Shown piece by piece: positions 17,916-27,490 of a stretch of 64,000 bases of DNA. How positions within the stretch are numbered: the stretch's first letter is position 1; every line of letters begins with the position of its first letter. The DNA comes from Pseudomonas sp. SJZ074 (GTDB lineage Bacteria > Pseudomonadota > Gammaproteobacteria > Pseudomonadales > Pseudomonadaceae), in NCBI RefSeq assembly GCF_007828215.1, contig NZ_VIUE01000014.1:1-64000 (forward strand), written 5' to 3'. The notes below the pieces were generated by a model. The model did no database searches and had not been told where the DNA came from. It worked only from the letters and a program-made list of their open reading frames with translations. The position numbers and the translations under genes were made by a program.

Positions 17916-20510
17916 TTACACCAGACGCGCGAGCATCTCCTGCGCTTCGCTCTTCTGGGTGGCATCGCCTTCGCTGAGGACTTCACCGAGGATATCCCGG
18001 GCACCGTCGTGGTCGCCCATGTCGATGTAGGCCTGGGCCAGATCCAGCTTGGTCGCCACTTCATTGGTGCCGCTGAGGAAGTCGAAGTCCGGCTCGTCTT
18101 CGACACTGGCCAGGGCGTCTTCCGCCGTGAAGGATGGCTGACCCAGGCTGTCGGACAGGCGATCCAGCTCGGCGTTGACATCGTCCAGCTCGGATTCGAA
18201 GGGATCCTTCGGCGCGTCCATTTCGTCGGCCAGGGACAGATCGAAATCCGCCGGCAGCTCGAGATCGTCGGCTGGAGTGTCGAGCAAGGCCGAGGTGTCG
18301 GCTGCAGGCTCGTCCAGGCCCTTGAGATCGTCGCCCAGGTCCAGCAGGAAATCCTCGTCGTCCAGGGCCGGTGCCGGAGCATCGGCACCCAGGTCCAGGT
18401 CGAACTCCGACAGATCGTCCAGGCTTTCGTTGGCTTCGGTCTGCTGCTTGAGCACCGATTCGAAGCTCAGATCGTCGTCCATCGGGAACGCATCCAACTC
18501 CGGTACCGGCTCAGGTGCCGGCGCCGTCGGCGTGTTCTCCAGGTCATCCAGGCTCAGGTCGAAGGCGCTGTCCAGTTCCTCATTGGTGGCCGGCGTTTCT
18601 TCCAGCAACTCCTTGACGTACTGGGCGTCCAGCTCGGCAGCCACCGCCGCCGCGGCCAGGGTGGCGCTGGTGGCAACCACCATGGCCGGGAAGCGGCTCT
18701 TGAGCTGCTCGACCTGGGCGAAGTTTTCACCATTGGCCACCAATTGACGTTCCTGGGCGATAAATGCGTCGCGGTCGCCTTGCAGGCCGTAGACCTCCAT
18801 CAACTTCAGGCGCAGGTCGCTGCGCTGTGGCTCGGCCTTGATGCCCTGTTCGAGCTGATCGGCGGCCTGGTTCAAGCGACCGCGATCGATGTGGGCCTGG
18901 GCCTGGCCCAGCACGTCGTCGAAGCGATCGGCGGCCGGGGCGACCAATGGCGCGGCAATAGGCGGCGAGACCATTACCGGCGCGACCACAGGGGCCGGCC
19001 GGGGAACGGGCTTGGGGGCCGGCGCAGGGGCTGGCTTAGGATCGAGCTTTACACTTGGCGCCGGTACTTCAATGCCCTCGAAGCTGCTCGGGGGCAGATC
19101 GAGCTCCGGGGAGAAGTCGGCCTCCTCCTCAAGGGCTCGGGCCATGCGCAGGTGTTTCTCGGCTTCTTGCTGGGCCTTGCGGCGGCGGGCGAGCAGCAAC
19201 AGCAGCAACAGCAGGACCAACACACCTCCGCCAATCAAGCCGAGCAGGATCGGGTTGGTCAACAAGTCGTTGTACTTCTGCTCGTTGGATACCGCCGGGG
19301 CCTCGGCCGGAGCAGCCGCAGGTGCCGCCTCGGGGGTCGTCGCTTCAGGCGCCACTGGCGGCGCAGGCGCTGGGACCTGTGCCGATGGTGCGGGCGTCAA
19401 CTGCGCCGACATTGCCGGCGGCGTCTCGCTGGCCGGTGGAACCGCGGCACCTTCGGCCTGCATCTTCGCCAGTTGATTATTCTTCAGCTCGATCAGGCGC
19501 TGCAGCTTGTCCAACTGACTCTGCAGGTCCGCCATGCGGCTTTTCAGTTCTTCGTTGTCGCGACGAGCCGAGTCGAGGCTTTCCTGGGTAACCGCGAGCT
19601 TGTTGCTCAGGGCCTGGGCATCGCCGGCAGCCCCTTTGCCCTTGCCTGCCTTCGCAGACTCCGCCGTCACCAGACTAAGGTTATCGCGGCCAGCGGTCTG
19701 TGCCGGTACGGCCTCACCCTGGCCGCGCTTGGTCGCGTCCAGTTGCTGGCGACCCGGTGCCGCAGTCGCACGGCCCTGGCGTCCCTGACGCCAGGCGGCG
19801 TTCTGCGCAGCCACTTCGGCGATGGCCTGGGGTTGCGGCAACGCGGTGCTCTGCACCGGGTCTGGCAGGCGCAGGACCTGGCCGGTTTTGAGCAGGTTGA
19901 TATTGCCGTCGATGAAAGCGTGTGGGTTCAGCGCCTGGATCGCCAGCATGGTCTGCTGGACCGACCCGCCGTTGCGGGCCTTGGCGGCGATTTCCCAGAG
20001 GGTATCGCGCGGAGTGGTGGTGTACTGGGACGACTTGGTGGCGCCAGTGACCGGCGTCGACACCACCTGGGGCGGTTTCGGTCGGGCGGCCTCGGCAGCC
20101 TGGGGCGAGAACTTGGACGGGTCGACCAGTACGCTGTAGTCACGCAGCAGGCGACCGTTGGGCCACATCACTTGCACAAGGAACTTGACCAGCGGCTCGG
20201 ACAGCGGCCGGCTGGAAGTCACCCGCAGAACGCTCTTGCCATTGGCATTGATCACCGGGGTGAAAGCCAGGTCATTGAGAAACGCCTGGCGGGGTACGCC
20301 GGCCTTGGCGAAATCCTCGGGCGAGGCCAGGCTCGGCACGACTTCGGCAGCGGTCAATTGCTGGACATCGAGCAGCTCGATCTCCGCGACCAGGGGCTGG
20401 TTCGGCGTCGACTTCAGGGTCAATTCCCCGAGCCCGAGCGCTTGCGCCATACCGGAGGACAGCGCCGAGGCGGCCGCTATTGCTAACACCAGTTTGCGAA
20501 CTTGAACCAT
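17916..20510 (-). CDS. fimV: FimV-like peptidoglycan-binding membrane protein
   Basis: 864 residues from ATG 20510 (AGAGG just ahead). Signal-like N-terminus ending MAQA-LGLGELTLKS, a conserved N-terminal FimV region, a LysM domain (about 160-235, TPRDTLWEIAAKARNGG), a coiled coil (about 305-365), one transmembrane helix (about 425-445, LLGLIGGGVLVLLLLLLLLA), a long acidic tail, and the C-terminal FimV/TPR motif (LDLAQAYIDMGDHDGARDIL). In P. aeruginosa FimV supports type IV pilus assembly, polar localisation and type II secretion. Confidence 0.92.
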   Translation of the reverse strand: MVQVRKLVLAIAAASALSSGMAQALGLGELTLKSTPNQPLVAEIELLDVQQLTAAEVVPSLASPEDFAKAGVPRQAFLNDLAFTPVINANGKSVLRVTSSRPLSEPLVKFLVQVMWPNGRLLRDYSVLVDPSKFSPQAAEAARPKPPQVVSTPVTGATKSSQYTTTPRDTLWEIAAKARNGGSVQQTMLAIQALNPHAFIDGNINLLKTGQVLRLPDPVQSTALPQPQAIAEVAAQNAAWRQGRQGRATAAPGRQQLDATKRGQGEAVPAQTAGRDNLSLVTAESAKAGKGKGAAGDAQALSNKLAVTQESLDSARRDNEELKSRMADLQSQLDKLQRLIELKNNQLAKMQAEGAAVPPASETPPAMSAQLTPAPSAQVPAPAPPVAPEATTPEAAPAAAPAEAPAVSNEQKYNDLLTNPILLGLIGGGVLVLLLLLLLLARRRKAQQEAEKHLRMARALEEEADFSPELDLPPSSFEGIEVPAPSVKLDPKPAPAPAPKPVPRPAPVVAPVMVSPPIAAPLVAPAADRFDDVLGQAQAHIDRGRLNQAADQLEQGIKAEPQRSDLRLKLMEVYGLQGDRDAFIAQERQLVANGENFAQVEQLKSRFPAMVVATSATLAAAAVAAELDAQYVKELLEETPATNEELDSAFDLSLDDLENTPTAPAPEPVPELDAFPMDDDLSFESVLKQQTEANESLDDLSEFDLDLGADAPAPALDDEDFLLDLGDDLKGLDEPAADTSALLDTPADDLELPADFDLSLADEMDAPKDPFESELDDVNAELDRLSDSLGQPSFTAEDALASVEDEPDFDFLSGTNEVATKLDLAQAYIDMGDHDGARDILGEVLSEGDATQKSEAQEMLARLV

Positions 20511-20720
20511 AGCCTCTTCCTTTGTTTGAACATTCCTCGGCCAGCGAGAAGGTATTGATGTCGCTGCCGCTAGGCATTTCACGCATCCCCGCAGGACGGG
20601 GCACACGATCGTTTCTACTCAGGCCCGGGAACGTCCCTAGCGGGAGCTTTTCGCCTTCAGCGTCCAGGCCAAGCATAGCGCCCGGCTAGAATCATTCGAC
20701 AAATTGTTGCCAAGTATCTT

Positions 20721-21731
20721 TTACAGCAGGTCTTTTATCAACAACTCCGCCACCTGCACTGCGTTGAGTGCCGCGCCCTTGCGTACGTTATCCGTCGTCA
20801 GCCACATATTCAGTTCCGCCGGGTCATCGACACCACCGCGCACACGCCCCACATAAACCACGTCCTGGCCCACCGCATCGCCGACTGGCGTCGGGTAGTC
20901 GCCCGCCTCCACCAGCTCGATGCCGGCGGCCGCTTCCAGGGTTGCGTTGACTTTCTTCAGGTCGACAGCGTTCGCAGACTGCACGGTCACGCTAAAGCTA
21001 TCGCCGAAAAACACCGGGGCTTGAATGCAAGTTACGGAAATCTTTAACAAAGGTTGATCCAGCACTTGGCGCAACTCACGCACCAGGCGCTTTTCCAGCT
21101 GCGTATGGCCCTGCTCATCCGGGGCGCCGACCTGGGCCAGCAGGTTGAATGCTATCTGCCGGTCGAAGAAGGTCGGCTCCAACGGACGGGCGTTGAGCAA
21201 TTCGGTGGTCTGGCGCGCCAACTCGGTTACGGCGACACGGCCCTGGGCGGACACGGCGAGGCTGGCGGTCAGGCTGATGCGTTGCATATCCAGGCACTCA
21301 CGCAACGGAGCCAGCGCCACAGCCAGTGCGATGGCCGATGCACTCGGGCTACTGACCTGGAACGGTTTGCCAAGGCCCGCCAGCGCCTGGGCGTTGGCTT
21401 CCGGCACGATCTGCGGGGCCTGTTCCGGCGGCAGGGCACCGGACAGATCGATGAGGGCGCAACCGGCGGCGGTGGCACGCGGCGCGAAACTCAGAGTGAC
21501 CGCCGGGCCGGCAGCGAAGAACACCAGTTGCACTTTGCTGAAATCGAACGCGTCGACTTCTCGTACCCGCACGTTTTTGTTGCGGAACATCACCGAACTG
21601 CCCGCCGACTCACTACTGGCCAGCAGGTGCAGGTTGCCGACGGGAAAATCCCGCTCTTCGAGAATCTGGACGAGGGTTTCGCCGACCGTACCGGTGGCGC
21701 CGATCACGGCAATGTCAAAGGACTGGCTCAT
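20721..21731 (-). CDS. aspartate-semialdehyde dehydrogenase paralogue (Usg-like), probably inactive as ASADH
   Basis: 336 residues with NAD-binding IAVIGATGTVGETLV and the Asd fold throughout. Where Asd has the catalytic Cys (NCTVS in the neighbouring asd), this protein reads VSSPSASAIAL, with no Cys. That is the hallmark of the Usg-1 paralogues that sit beside truA or fimV in gamma-proteobacteria. Dehydrogenase activity is therefore unlikely and the role is unknown. It follows asd on the same strand, separated by a REP cluster and a terminator. Confidence 0.9.
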   Translation of the reverse strand: MSQSFDIAVIGATGTVGETLVQILEERDFPVGNLHLLASSESAGSSVMFRNKNVRVREVDAFDFSKVQLVFFAAGPAVTLSFAPRATAAGCALIDLSGALPPEQAPQIVPEANAQALAGLGKPFQVSSPSASAIALAVALAPLRECLDMQRISLTASLAVSAQGRVAVTELARQTTELLNARPLEPTFFDRQIAFNLLAQVGAPDEQGHTQLEKRLVRELRQVLDQPLLKISVTCIQAPVFFGDSFSVTVQSANAVDLKKVNATLEAAAGIELVEAGDYPTPVGDAVGQDVVYVGRVRGGVDDPAELNMWLTTDNVRKGAALNAVQVAELLIKDLL

Positions 21732-21827
21732 GGGGTCTACCTCGGGTAATGCGTGGGGAGCGGCACTTTACCGGGTGGTTGGCGGCCACGCAATTGACGG
21801 AGGATTTGTGGTGGATGGACTGGCGCC

Positions 21828-21955
21828 ATCGCGAGCAGGCTATCTGCGGTAAGCACACAACCTGTGGGAGCGGGCTTGCTCGCGAAAGCGGCATGTCAGT
21901 TTGTATGGGCTTTGAATGTGCCTCCATCTTCGCGAGCAAGCCCGCTCCCACAAGG
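21828..21955. repeat. REP cluster
   Basis: A diverged unit (21828-21845), one direct unit (21863-21886) and one inverted unit (21928-21954) between asd and its paralogue. Confidence 0.88.
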
Positions 21956-21974
21956 ACGCGTATGTCTACGGTCA

Positions 21975-22009
21975 TAAAAAAACCCGCACCTCTCACAAGG
22001 CACGGGTTC
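21975..22009 (-). terminator. rho-independent terminator of asd
   Basis: On the minus strand AACCCGTGCCT/AGGTGCGGGTT (two G-T pairs) followed by seven T, 18 bases after the asd stop codon. Confidence 0.8.
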
Positions 22010-22027
22010 TTTCACAACAGCAATCGA

Positions 22028-23140
22028 TCAACGCTCGAGCAAGATCCGCAGCATGCGACGCAGCGGTTCGGCCGCGCCCCACAGCAGTTGGTCGCCGACG
22101 GTGAAGGCACCGACGAACTGCGACCCCATGTTCAGCTTGCGCAGGCGTCCCACCGGCACGTTCAGGGTACCGGTGACCTTGGTCGGGCTCAGCTCCTGCA
22201 TGCTGGTTTCGCGGTTGTTCGGCACCAGCTTGACCCAAGGGTTGTGCTGGCTGATCAGCCCTTCGATGTCGGCGATCGGCACGTCCTTGTTCAGCTTGAT
22301 GGTCAGCGCCTGGCTGTGGCAGCGCATGGCGCCGATGCGCACGCAAATGCCATCCACCGGGATCGGGCTCTTGAAGCGACCGAGGATCTTGTTGGTTTCG
22401 GCCTGGGCCTTCCACTCTTCGCGGCTCTGGCCGTTCGGCAGCTCCTTGTCGATCCATGGGATCAGGCTGCCGGCCAGCGGCACACCGAAGTTTTCGGTCG
22501 GGTAGGCATCGCTGCGCATCGCCTCAGCAACCTTGCGATCGATGTCCAGGATGGCGCTGGCCGGGTTGGCCAGGTCATCGGCGACGGCCGCGTGGGTCGC
22601 GCCCATCTGCTTGATCAGCTCGCGCATGTTCTGCGCGCCGGCACCGGAAGCCGCCTGGTAGGTCATGGCGCTCATCCATTCCACCAGACCGGCTTCGAAC
22701 AGGCCGCCCAGGCCCATCAGCATCAGGCTGACGGTGCAGTTGCCACCGATGTAGTTCTTGGTGCCGGCATCCAGTTGCTGGTCGATGACCTTGCGGTTGA
22801 CCGGGTCGAGGATGATCACCGCGTCGTCCTGCATGCGCAGGCTGGAAGCGGCGTCGATCCAGTAGCCCTGCCAGCCGGCCTCGCGCAGCTTCGGGAAGAC
22901 TTCGCTGGTGTAGTCGCCGCCCTGGCACGTCAGGATCACATCGAGGGTCTTGAGCTCTTCAATGCTGTAGGCATCCTTGAGTGCACCGGTATCCTTGCCC
23001 ACGGACGGACCCTGGCCACCGACATTGGAAGTGGTGAAGAACACCGGCTCGATGAGATCGAAATCCTGCTCTTCCAGCATTCGCTGCATGAGCACGGAAC
23101 CGACCATGCCCCGCCAACCGATCAGACCTACACGTTTCAT
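22028..23140 (-). CDS. asd: aspartate-semialdehyde dehydrogenase
   Basis: 370 residues from ATG 23140 (MKRVGLIGWRGMVGSV). Catalytic Cys in IGGNCTVSLMLMGLGG and a substrate-binding EWKAQAETNKIL stretch place it with the gamma-proteobacterial enzyme. It reduces aspartyl phosphate to the semialdehyde, the branch point to lysine, diaminopimelate, threonine and methionine. It lies downstream of leuB on the same strand, 54 bases away. Confidence 0.97.
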   Translation of the reverse strand: MKRVGLIGWRGMVGSVLMQRMLEEQDFDLIEPVFFTTSNVGGQGPSVGKDTGALKDAYSIEELKTLDVILTCQGGDYTSEVFPKLREAGWQGYWIDAASSLRMQDDAVIILDPVNRKVIDQQLDAGTKNYIGGNCTVSLMLMGLGGLFEAGLVEWMSAMTYQAASGAGAQNMRELIKQMGATHAAVADDLANPASAILDIDRKVAEAMRSDAYPTENFGVPLAGSLIPWIDKELPNGQSREEWKAQAETNKILGRFKSPIPVDGICVRIGAMRCHSQALTIKLNKDVPIADIEGLISQHNPWVKLVPNNRETSMQELSPTKVTGTLNVPVGRLRKLNMGSQFVGAFTVGDQLLWGAAEPLRRMLRILLER

Positions 23141-23194
23141 CGCAACTGCACCTATACAAAAGTGGGCCACCGTCGAAGCGGTGGACCGGAGAGA

Positions 23195-24277
23195 TTACAG
23201 ATTCCGCAGCGCGGCGACTACCGCGTCGCCCATTTGCTGCGTACCGACTTTGGTACAACCGGCCGACCAGATGTCGCCGGTGCGCAAACCCTGGTCCAAC
23301 ACCACGCTGACGGCCTTTTCAATGGCGTCGGCGGCGTCGGTGAGGTTGAAGCTGTAGCGCAGCATCATCGACACCGACAGGATGGTCGCCAACGGGTTGG
23401 CAATGCCCTGCCCGGCGATGTCCGGTGCCGAACCGTGGCACGGCTCGTACATGCCTTTGTTGTTGGCATCCAGGGAGGCCGACGGCAGCATGCCGATGGA
23501 GCCGGTGAGCATCGACGCTTCGTCGGACAGGATGTCGCCGAACATGTTGTCAGTGACGATCACGTCGAACTGCTTCGGTGCGCGTACCAGTTGCATGGCG
23601 GCGTTGTCGACGTACATGTGACTCAATTCGACATCCGGGTAATCCTTGGCCACCTGCTCGACCACTTCACGCCACAGTTGGCTGGACGCCAGCACGTTGG
23701 CCTTGTCCACCGAACACAGCTTCTTGCCGCGCACGCGGGCCATGTCGAAGCCGACCCGGGCGATACGGCGGATTTCGCTCTCGCTGTACGGCAAGGTGTC
23801 GTAGGCCTGGCGTTCGCCATTATCCAGCTCGCGGGTACCGCGCGGGGTACCGAAATAGATACCCCCGGTCAGTTCACGGACGATGAGGATGTCCAGGCCC
23901 GAAACGATTTCCGGCTTCAGGCTCGACGCGTCGGCCAGTTGCGGATAGAGGATCGCCGGACGCAGGTTGCCGAACAGGCCCAATTGGGCGCGAATCTTCA
24001 GCAGGCCGCGCTCGGGGCGAATGTCGCGCTCGATCTTGTCCCATTTCGGGCCACCCACGGCTCCCAGCAGCACGGCATCGGCAGCACGGGCACGGTCCAG
24101 GGTCTCATCGGCCAGGGGCACGCCGTGCTTGTCGATGGCCGCGCCGCCGATCACGTCGTGGCTGAGTTCGAAGCCCAGGCCGTACTTGTCGTTCGCCAGC
24201 TCCAGGACCTTGACCGCTTCGGCCATGATTTCCGGACCAATGCCGTCGCCGGGGAGAATCAGAATCTGCTTGCTCAT
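23195..24277 (-). CDS. leuB: 3-isopropylmalate dehydrogenase
   Basis: 360 residues. ILPGDGIGPEIMAEAV at the N-terminus, the substrate-binding Arg cluster in RPERGLLKIRAQLGLFGNLRPA, and the Mg-binding Asp stretch VDNAAMQLVRAP / SDEASMLTGSIGMLPSA. Third step of leucine synthesis. It is the last leu gene here, separated from leuD by a methyltransferase gene. Confidence 0.97.
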   Translation of the reverse strand: MSKQILILPGDGIGPEIMAEAVKVLELANDKYGLGFELSHDVIGGAAIDKHGVPLADETLDRARAADAVLLGAVGGPKWDKIERDIRPERGLLKIRAQLGLFGNLRPAILYPQLADASSLKPEIVSGLDILIVRELTGGIYFGTPRGTRELDNGERQAYDTLPYSESEIRRIARVGFDMARVRGKKLCSVDKANVLASSQLWREVVEQVAKDYPDVELSHMYVDNAAMQLVRAPKQFDVIVTDNMFGDILSDEASMLTGSIGMLPSASLDANNKGMYEPCHGSAPDIAGQGIANPLATILSVSMMLRYSFNLTDAADAIEKAVSVVLDQGLRTGDIWSAGCTKVGTQQMGDAVVAALRNL

Positions 24278-24340
24278 GCTTTCCTCGTTTGTTGTACCGG
24301 CGCGCCAGGTTTTCTACTGCCTGACAGGCCGGGAAAAAGG

Positions 24341-25105
24341 CTATCGCTCGGCCCACAGCACCAGTACATCCGTACTGAAAGAACCATCGGCCTCAATCTC
24401 GAAATATTCACGCACTTCATCGCCCATCGAGCGCTGCAGCGCGAGTATCGCCCCGCGCATCACCTCGGGCGTACGCATGCGCTCGACCCAGGAGCGGTAT
24501 TCCAGGCGCAGGCGCTGGCGAGAGGTGCTGGTCACCTGCAACCCCGCCTCGCTGACCTGGCGCAGCCACTGCGCAGCCGAATAATCGCGCACATGACTGG
24601 TGTCGCGCAGCACCTCGACGCTTTGCAGGTAGGTGTCCAGCAACGGCATGCCCGGCGACAGTACATCAATGAATGCCGCCACGCCGCCCGGCTTGAGCAC
24701 CCGACGCACTTCCCGCAACGCCACACCCAGGTCGCCCCAATGATGCGCCGAATAGCGGCTGAACACGAAGTCGAACTCGGCGTCGGCGAACGGCAGGCGC
24801 TCGGCGGCACCACAGACCGTGGTGATATTGCCCAGGCCACGCTCCGCTGCGGCTGCCGCCACGACATCGAGCATCTGCCGGGACAGGTCATAGGCCACCA
24901 CGTCACCGGCCAGCGGCGCCACGTGAAAACTCACGTGGCCGGCGCCGCAACCCAGGTCCAGCACCCGGGCATCGCCACGACCGGTCAAGGCAGCCTGTAG
25001 CAGCGCGAACTCGGCGCCCTGGGCGTGCACGGCACTGCTCAGATAGGCCGAAGCCTGTTCACCGAATTGCTTTTGTACAACCTGACTGTGGGCGGTGCTG
25101 GTCAT
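24341..25105 (-). CDS. class I SAM-dependent methyltransferase
   Basis: 254 residues from ATG 25105. SAM-binding motif I VLDLGCGAGHVSFHVAPL (about 48-65), motif II DFVFSRYSAHHWGD and a motif III region VLKPGGVAAFIDV. Resembles UbiE/Methyltransf_11 proteins, but its substrate is unknown. It lies between leuD and leuB, a position it also holds in P. aeruginosa; no leucine-pathway step needs a methyltransferase. Confidence 0.85.
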   Translation of the reverse strand: MTSTAHSQVVQKQFGEQASAYLSSAVHAQGAEFALLQAALTGRGDARVLDLGCGAGHVSFHVAPLAGDVVAYDLSRQMLDVVAAAAAERGLGNITTVCGAAERLPFADAEFDFVFSRYSAHHWGDLGVALREVRRVLKPGGVAAFIDVLSPGMPLLDTYLQSVEVLRDTSHVRDYSAAQWLRQVSEAGLQVTSTSRQRLRLEYRSWVERMRTPEVMRGAILALQRSMGDEVREYFEIEADGSFSTDVLVLWAER

Positions 25106-25148
25106 AGGATGTCCTTTTGGGGTATGGCCTTGTTGTGTCAGTACTGCC

Positions 25149-25227
25149 GCCTTCGCGAGCAAGCCCGCTCCCACATTGGATCAGCGGTGCTCACAAACCC
25201 TGTGGGAGCGGGCTTGCTCGCGAAGAG
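25149..25227. repeat. REP pair
   Basis: Inverted unit at 25149-25175 and direct unit at 25200-25226 forming a BIME-type hairpin between leuD and the methyltransferase gene. Confidence 0.9.
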
Positions 25228-25258
25228 GCCGGCACTACTCACATCGATCTCAAGTCAA

Positions 25259-25903
25259 TCAAGCATCGCGAAACAACCAGGGCTGGCTCGCCCGATGCTT
25301 CGCTTCGAACGCCGCAATCGCGTCGCCGTCCTGCAACGTCAGGCCGATGTCGTCCAGGCCGTTGAGCAGGCAATGTTTGCGAAACGCATCGATCTCGAAG
25401 CTCAGCACCTTACCGTCGGGACGGGTCACGGTCTGGGCTGCCAGGTCGATCTGCAGCTGATAACCCGGGTTGATCTCGACCTGCTGGAACAGCTCGTCCA
25501 CTTCTGCGTCGCTGAGGATGATCGGCAGCAAACCGTTCTTGAAGCTGTTGTTGAAGAAGATGTCGGCGTAGCTCGGCGCGATGATGCTGCGAAAGCCGTA
25601 TTCTTCAAGCGCCCATGGCGCGTGTTCGCGGCTCGAACCGCAACCGAAGTTCTCCCGGGCCAGCAGCACGCTGGCGCCCTGGTAGCGCTCGGCGTTGAGC
25701 ACGAAGTCCTTGTTCAGCGGCCGCTTCGAGTTGTCCTGGTAGGGTTGGCCCACATCCAGGTAACGCCATTCGTCGAACAGGTTCGGACCGAAGCCGGTGC
25801 GCTTGATGGACTTCAGAAATTGCTTGGGAATGATCTGGTCGGTGTCGACGTTGGCACGATCCAGAGGCGCGACAAGACCAGTGTGCTGGGTAAAAGCTTT
25901 CAT
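25259..25903 (-). CDS. leuD: 3-isopropylmalate dehydratase small subunit
   Basis: 214 residues, aconitase-swivel fold. DRANVDTDQIIPKQFLK and ENFGCGSSREHAPWAL are the LeuD signature. It partners LeuC in isomerising 2- to 3-isopropylmalate. Fourteen bases after leuC. Confidence 0.97.
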   Translation of the reverse strand: MKAFTQHTGLVAPLDRANVDTDQIIPKQFLKSIKRTGFGPNLFDEWRYLDVGQPYQDNSKRPLNKDFVLNAERYQGASVLLARENFGCGSSREHAPWALEEYGFRSIIAPSYADIFFNNSFKNGLLPIILSDAEVDELFQQVEINPGYQLQIDLAAQTVTRPDGKVLSFEIDAFRKHCLLNGLDDIGLTLQDGDAIAAFEAKHRASQPWLFRDA

Positions 25904-25916
25904 GCTGCGCTCTCCT

Positions 25917-27335
25917 TCAAATCAATTCACGAACGTCGACGAAACGGCCATTGACGGCAGCCGCCGCGGCCATGGCCGGGCTGACCAGGTGGGTACGGCC
26001 ACCGGCGCCCTGACGGCCTTCGAAGTTACGGTTGGAAGTGGAAGCGCAATGCTCGCCCGACTCCAGGCGATCCGGGTTCATCGCCAGGCACATCGAGCAC
26101 CCTGGCTCACGCCACTCGAAACCGGCCTCGAGGAACACCTTGTCCAGCCCTTCCGCTTCGGCCTGGGCCTTCACCAGGCCGGAACCCGGGACCACGATGG
26201 CCTGCTTGATGGTCGAGGCGACCTTGCGGCCCTTGGCAATCACCGCCGCGGCGCGCAGGTCTTCGATCCGCGAGTTGGTGCAGGAACCGATGAACACGCG
26301 GTCAAGCTGAATGTCGGTGATCGCCTGGTTCGCCTTCAAGCCCATGTATTTCAAGGCGCGGACGATAGAGTCGCGCTTGACCAGATCCATCTCCTTAGCC
26401 GGATCCGGTACGTTCTGATCCACGGCCAGGACCATCTCAGGGGACGTCCCCCAACTGACCTGCGGCTTGATCTGGGTGGCATCGAGTTCGACCACCGTAT
26501 CGAACCTGGCATCGGCGTCGGACACCAGGTCTTTCCAAGCCTCGACCGCCAGGTCCCATTCAGCGCCTTTGGGGGCGAACGGACGACCCTTGACGTATTC
26601 GACGGTCTTTTCATCGGCGGCCACCAGGCCTACACGGGCACCGGCCTCGATGGACATGTTGCAGATGGTCATGCGGCCTTCGATGGACAGGTCGCGGATC
26701 GCACTGCCGGCGAACTCGATGGCATGGCCGTTACCGCCAGCGGTGCCGATCTTGCCGATCACGGCCAGGACGATGTCCTTGGCGGTCACGCCGAAGGGCA
26801 GCTTGCCCTCGACGCGCACCAGCATGTTTTTCATTTTCTTGGCCACCAGGCACTGGGTGGCGAGCACATGCTCGACCTCGGAGGTGCCGATGCCGTGGGC
26901 CAGGGCACCGAAGGCACCGTGGGTGGAGGTGTGGGAGTCGCCGCAGACCACGGTCATGCCGGGCAAGGTCGCGCCCTGCTCCGGGCCGATGACATGGACG
27001 ATGCCCTGGCGCACGTCGTTCATCTTGAATTCAACGATGCCGTATTCGTCGCAGTTATCGTCGAGGGTCTGGACCTGCAACCGCGAAACCTGATCGACAA
27101 TGGCGTCGATACCGCCCTTGCGCTCCGGGGTGGTCGGCACGTTGTGGTCCGGGGTCGCGATGTTGGCATCGATCCGCCATGGCTTGCGCCCGGCCAAGCG
27201 CAGACCTTCGAAGGCTTGCGGCGAGGTCACCTCGTGGATGATGTGACGGTCGATATAGATCAGCGCCGAGCCATCGTCGCGCTGCTTGACCAAATGCGAA
27301 TCCCAGAGCTTGTCGTAGAGCGTTTTGCCGGCCAT
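25917..27335 (-). CDS. leuC: 3-isopropylmalate dehydratase large subunit
   Basis: 472 residues from ATG 27335 (MAGKTLYDKLWDSH). 4Fe-4S ligands in FIGSCTNSR and CSMCLAMNPD; VVCGDSHTSTHGAFGALA is the conserved active-site stretch. First gene of the leuC-leuD segment and divergent from a LysR-type regulator with a 155-base AT-rich gap. Confidence 0.97.
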   Translation of the reverse strand: MAGKTLYDKLWDSHLVKQRDDGSALIYIDRHIIHEVTSPQAFEGLRLAGRKPWRIDANIATPDHNVPTTPERKGGIDAIVDQVSRLQVQTLDDNCDEYGIVEFKMNDVRQGIVHVIGPEQGATLPGMTVVCGDSHTSTHGAFGALAHGIGTSEVEHVLATQCLVAKKMKNMLVRVEGKLPFGVTAKDIVLAVIGKIGTAGGNGHAIEFAGSAIRDLSIEGRMTICNMSIEAGARVGLVAADEKTVEYVKGRPFAPKGAEWDLAVEAWKDLVSDADARFDTVVELDATQIKPQVSWGTSPEMVLAVDQNVPDPAKEMDLVKRDSIVRALKYMGLKANQAITDIQLDRVFIGSCTNSRIEDLRAAAVIAKGRKVASTIKQAIVVPGSGLVKAQAEAEGLDKVFLEAGFEWREPGCSMCLAMNPDRLESGEHCASTSNRNFEGRQGAGGRTHLVSPAMAAAAAVNGRFVDVRELI

Positions 27336-27490
27336 CAGACGGTTCCTCATCAGCTTGTTTCTATGCCCCGGCTCTTGAATGACTCAATAACCCTTTGGCT
27401 TGTGAGGCTGATGTTATGAGGCTACATTAAATAACTCAAATTCATATTTTTCATACTTTGCATAACCAACAGGAATTCACCGAAACCGCC

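Noticed and set aside
18009..20486. Long plus-strand open frame opposite fimV
   Set aside because: Antisense shadow with low-complexity, Arg/Gln-rich product and no domain.
21749..25000. Long plus-strand open frame opposite asd/leuB
   Set aside because: It is the antisense shadow of asd, leuB and the methyltransferase; high GC content makes long antisense frames common here.
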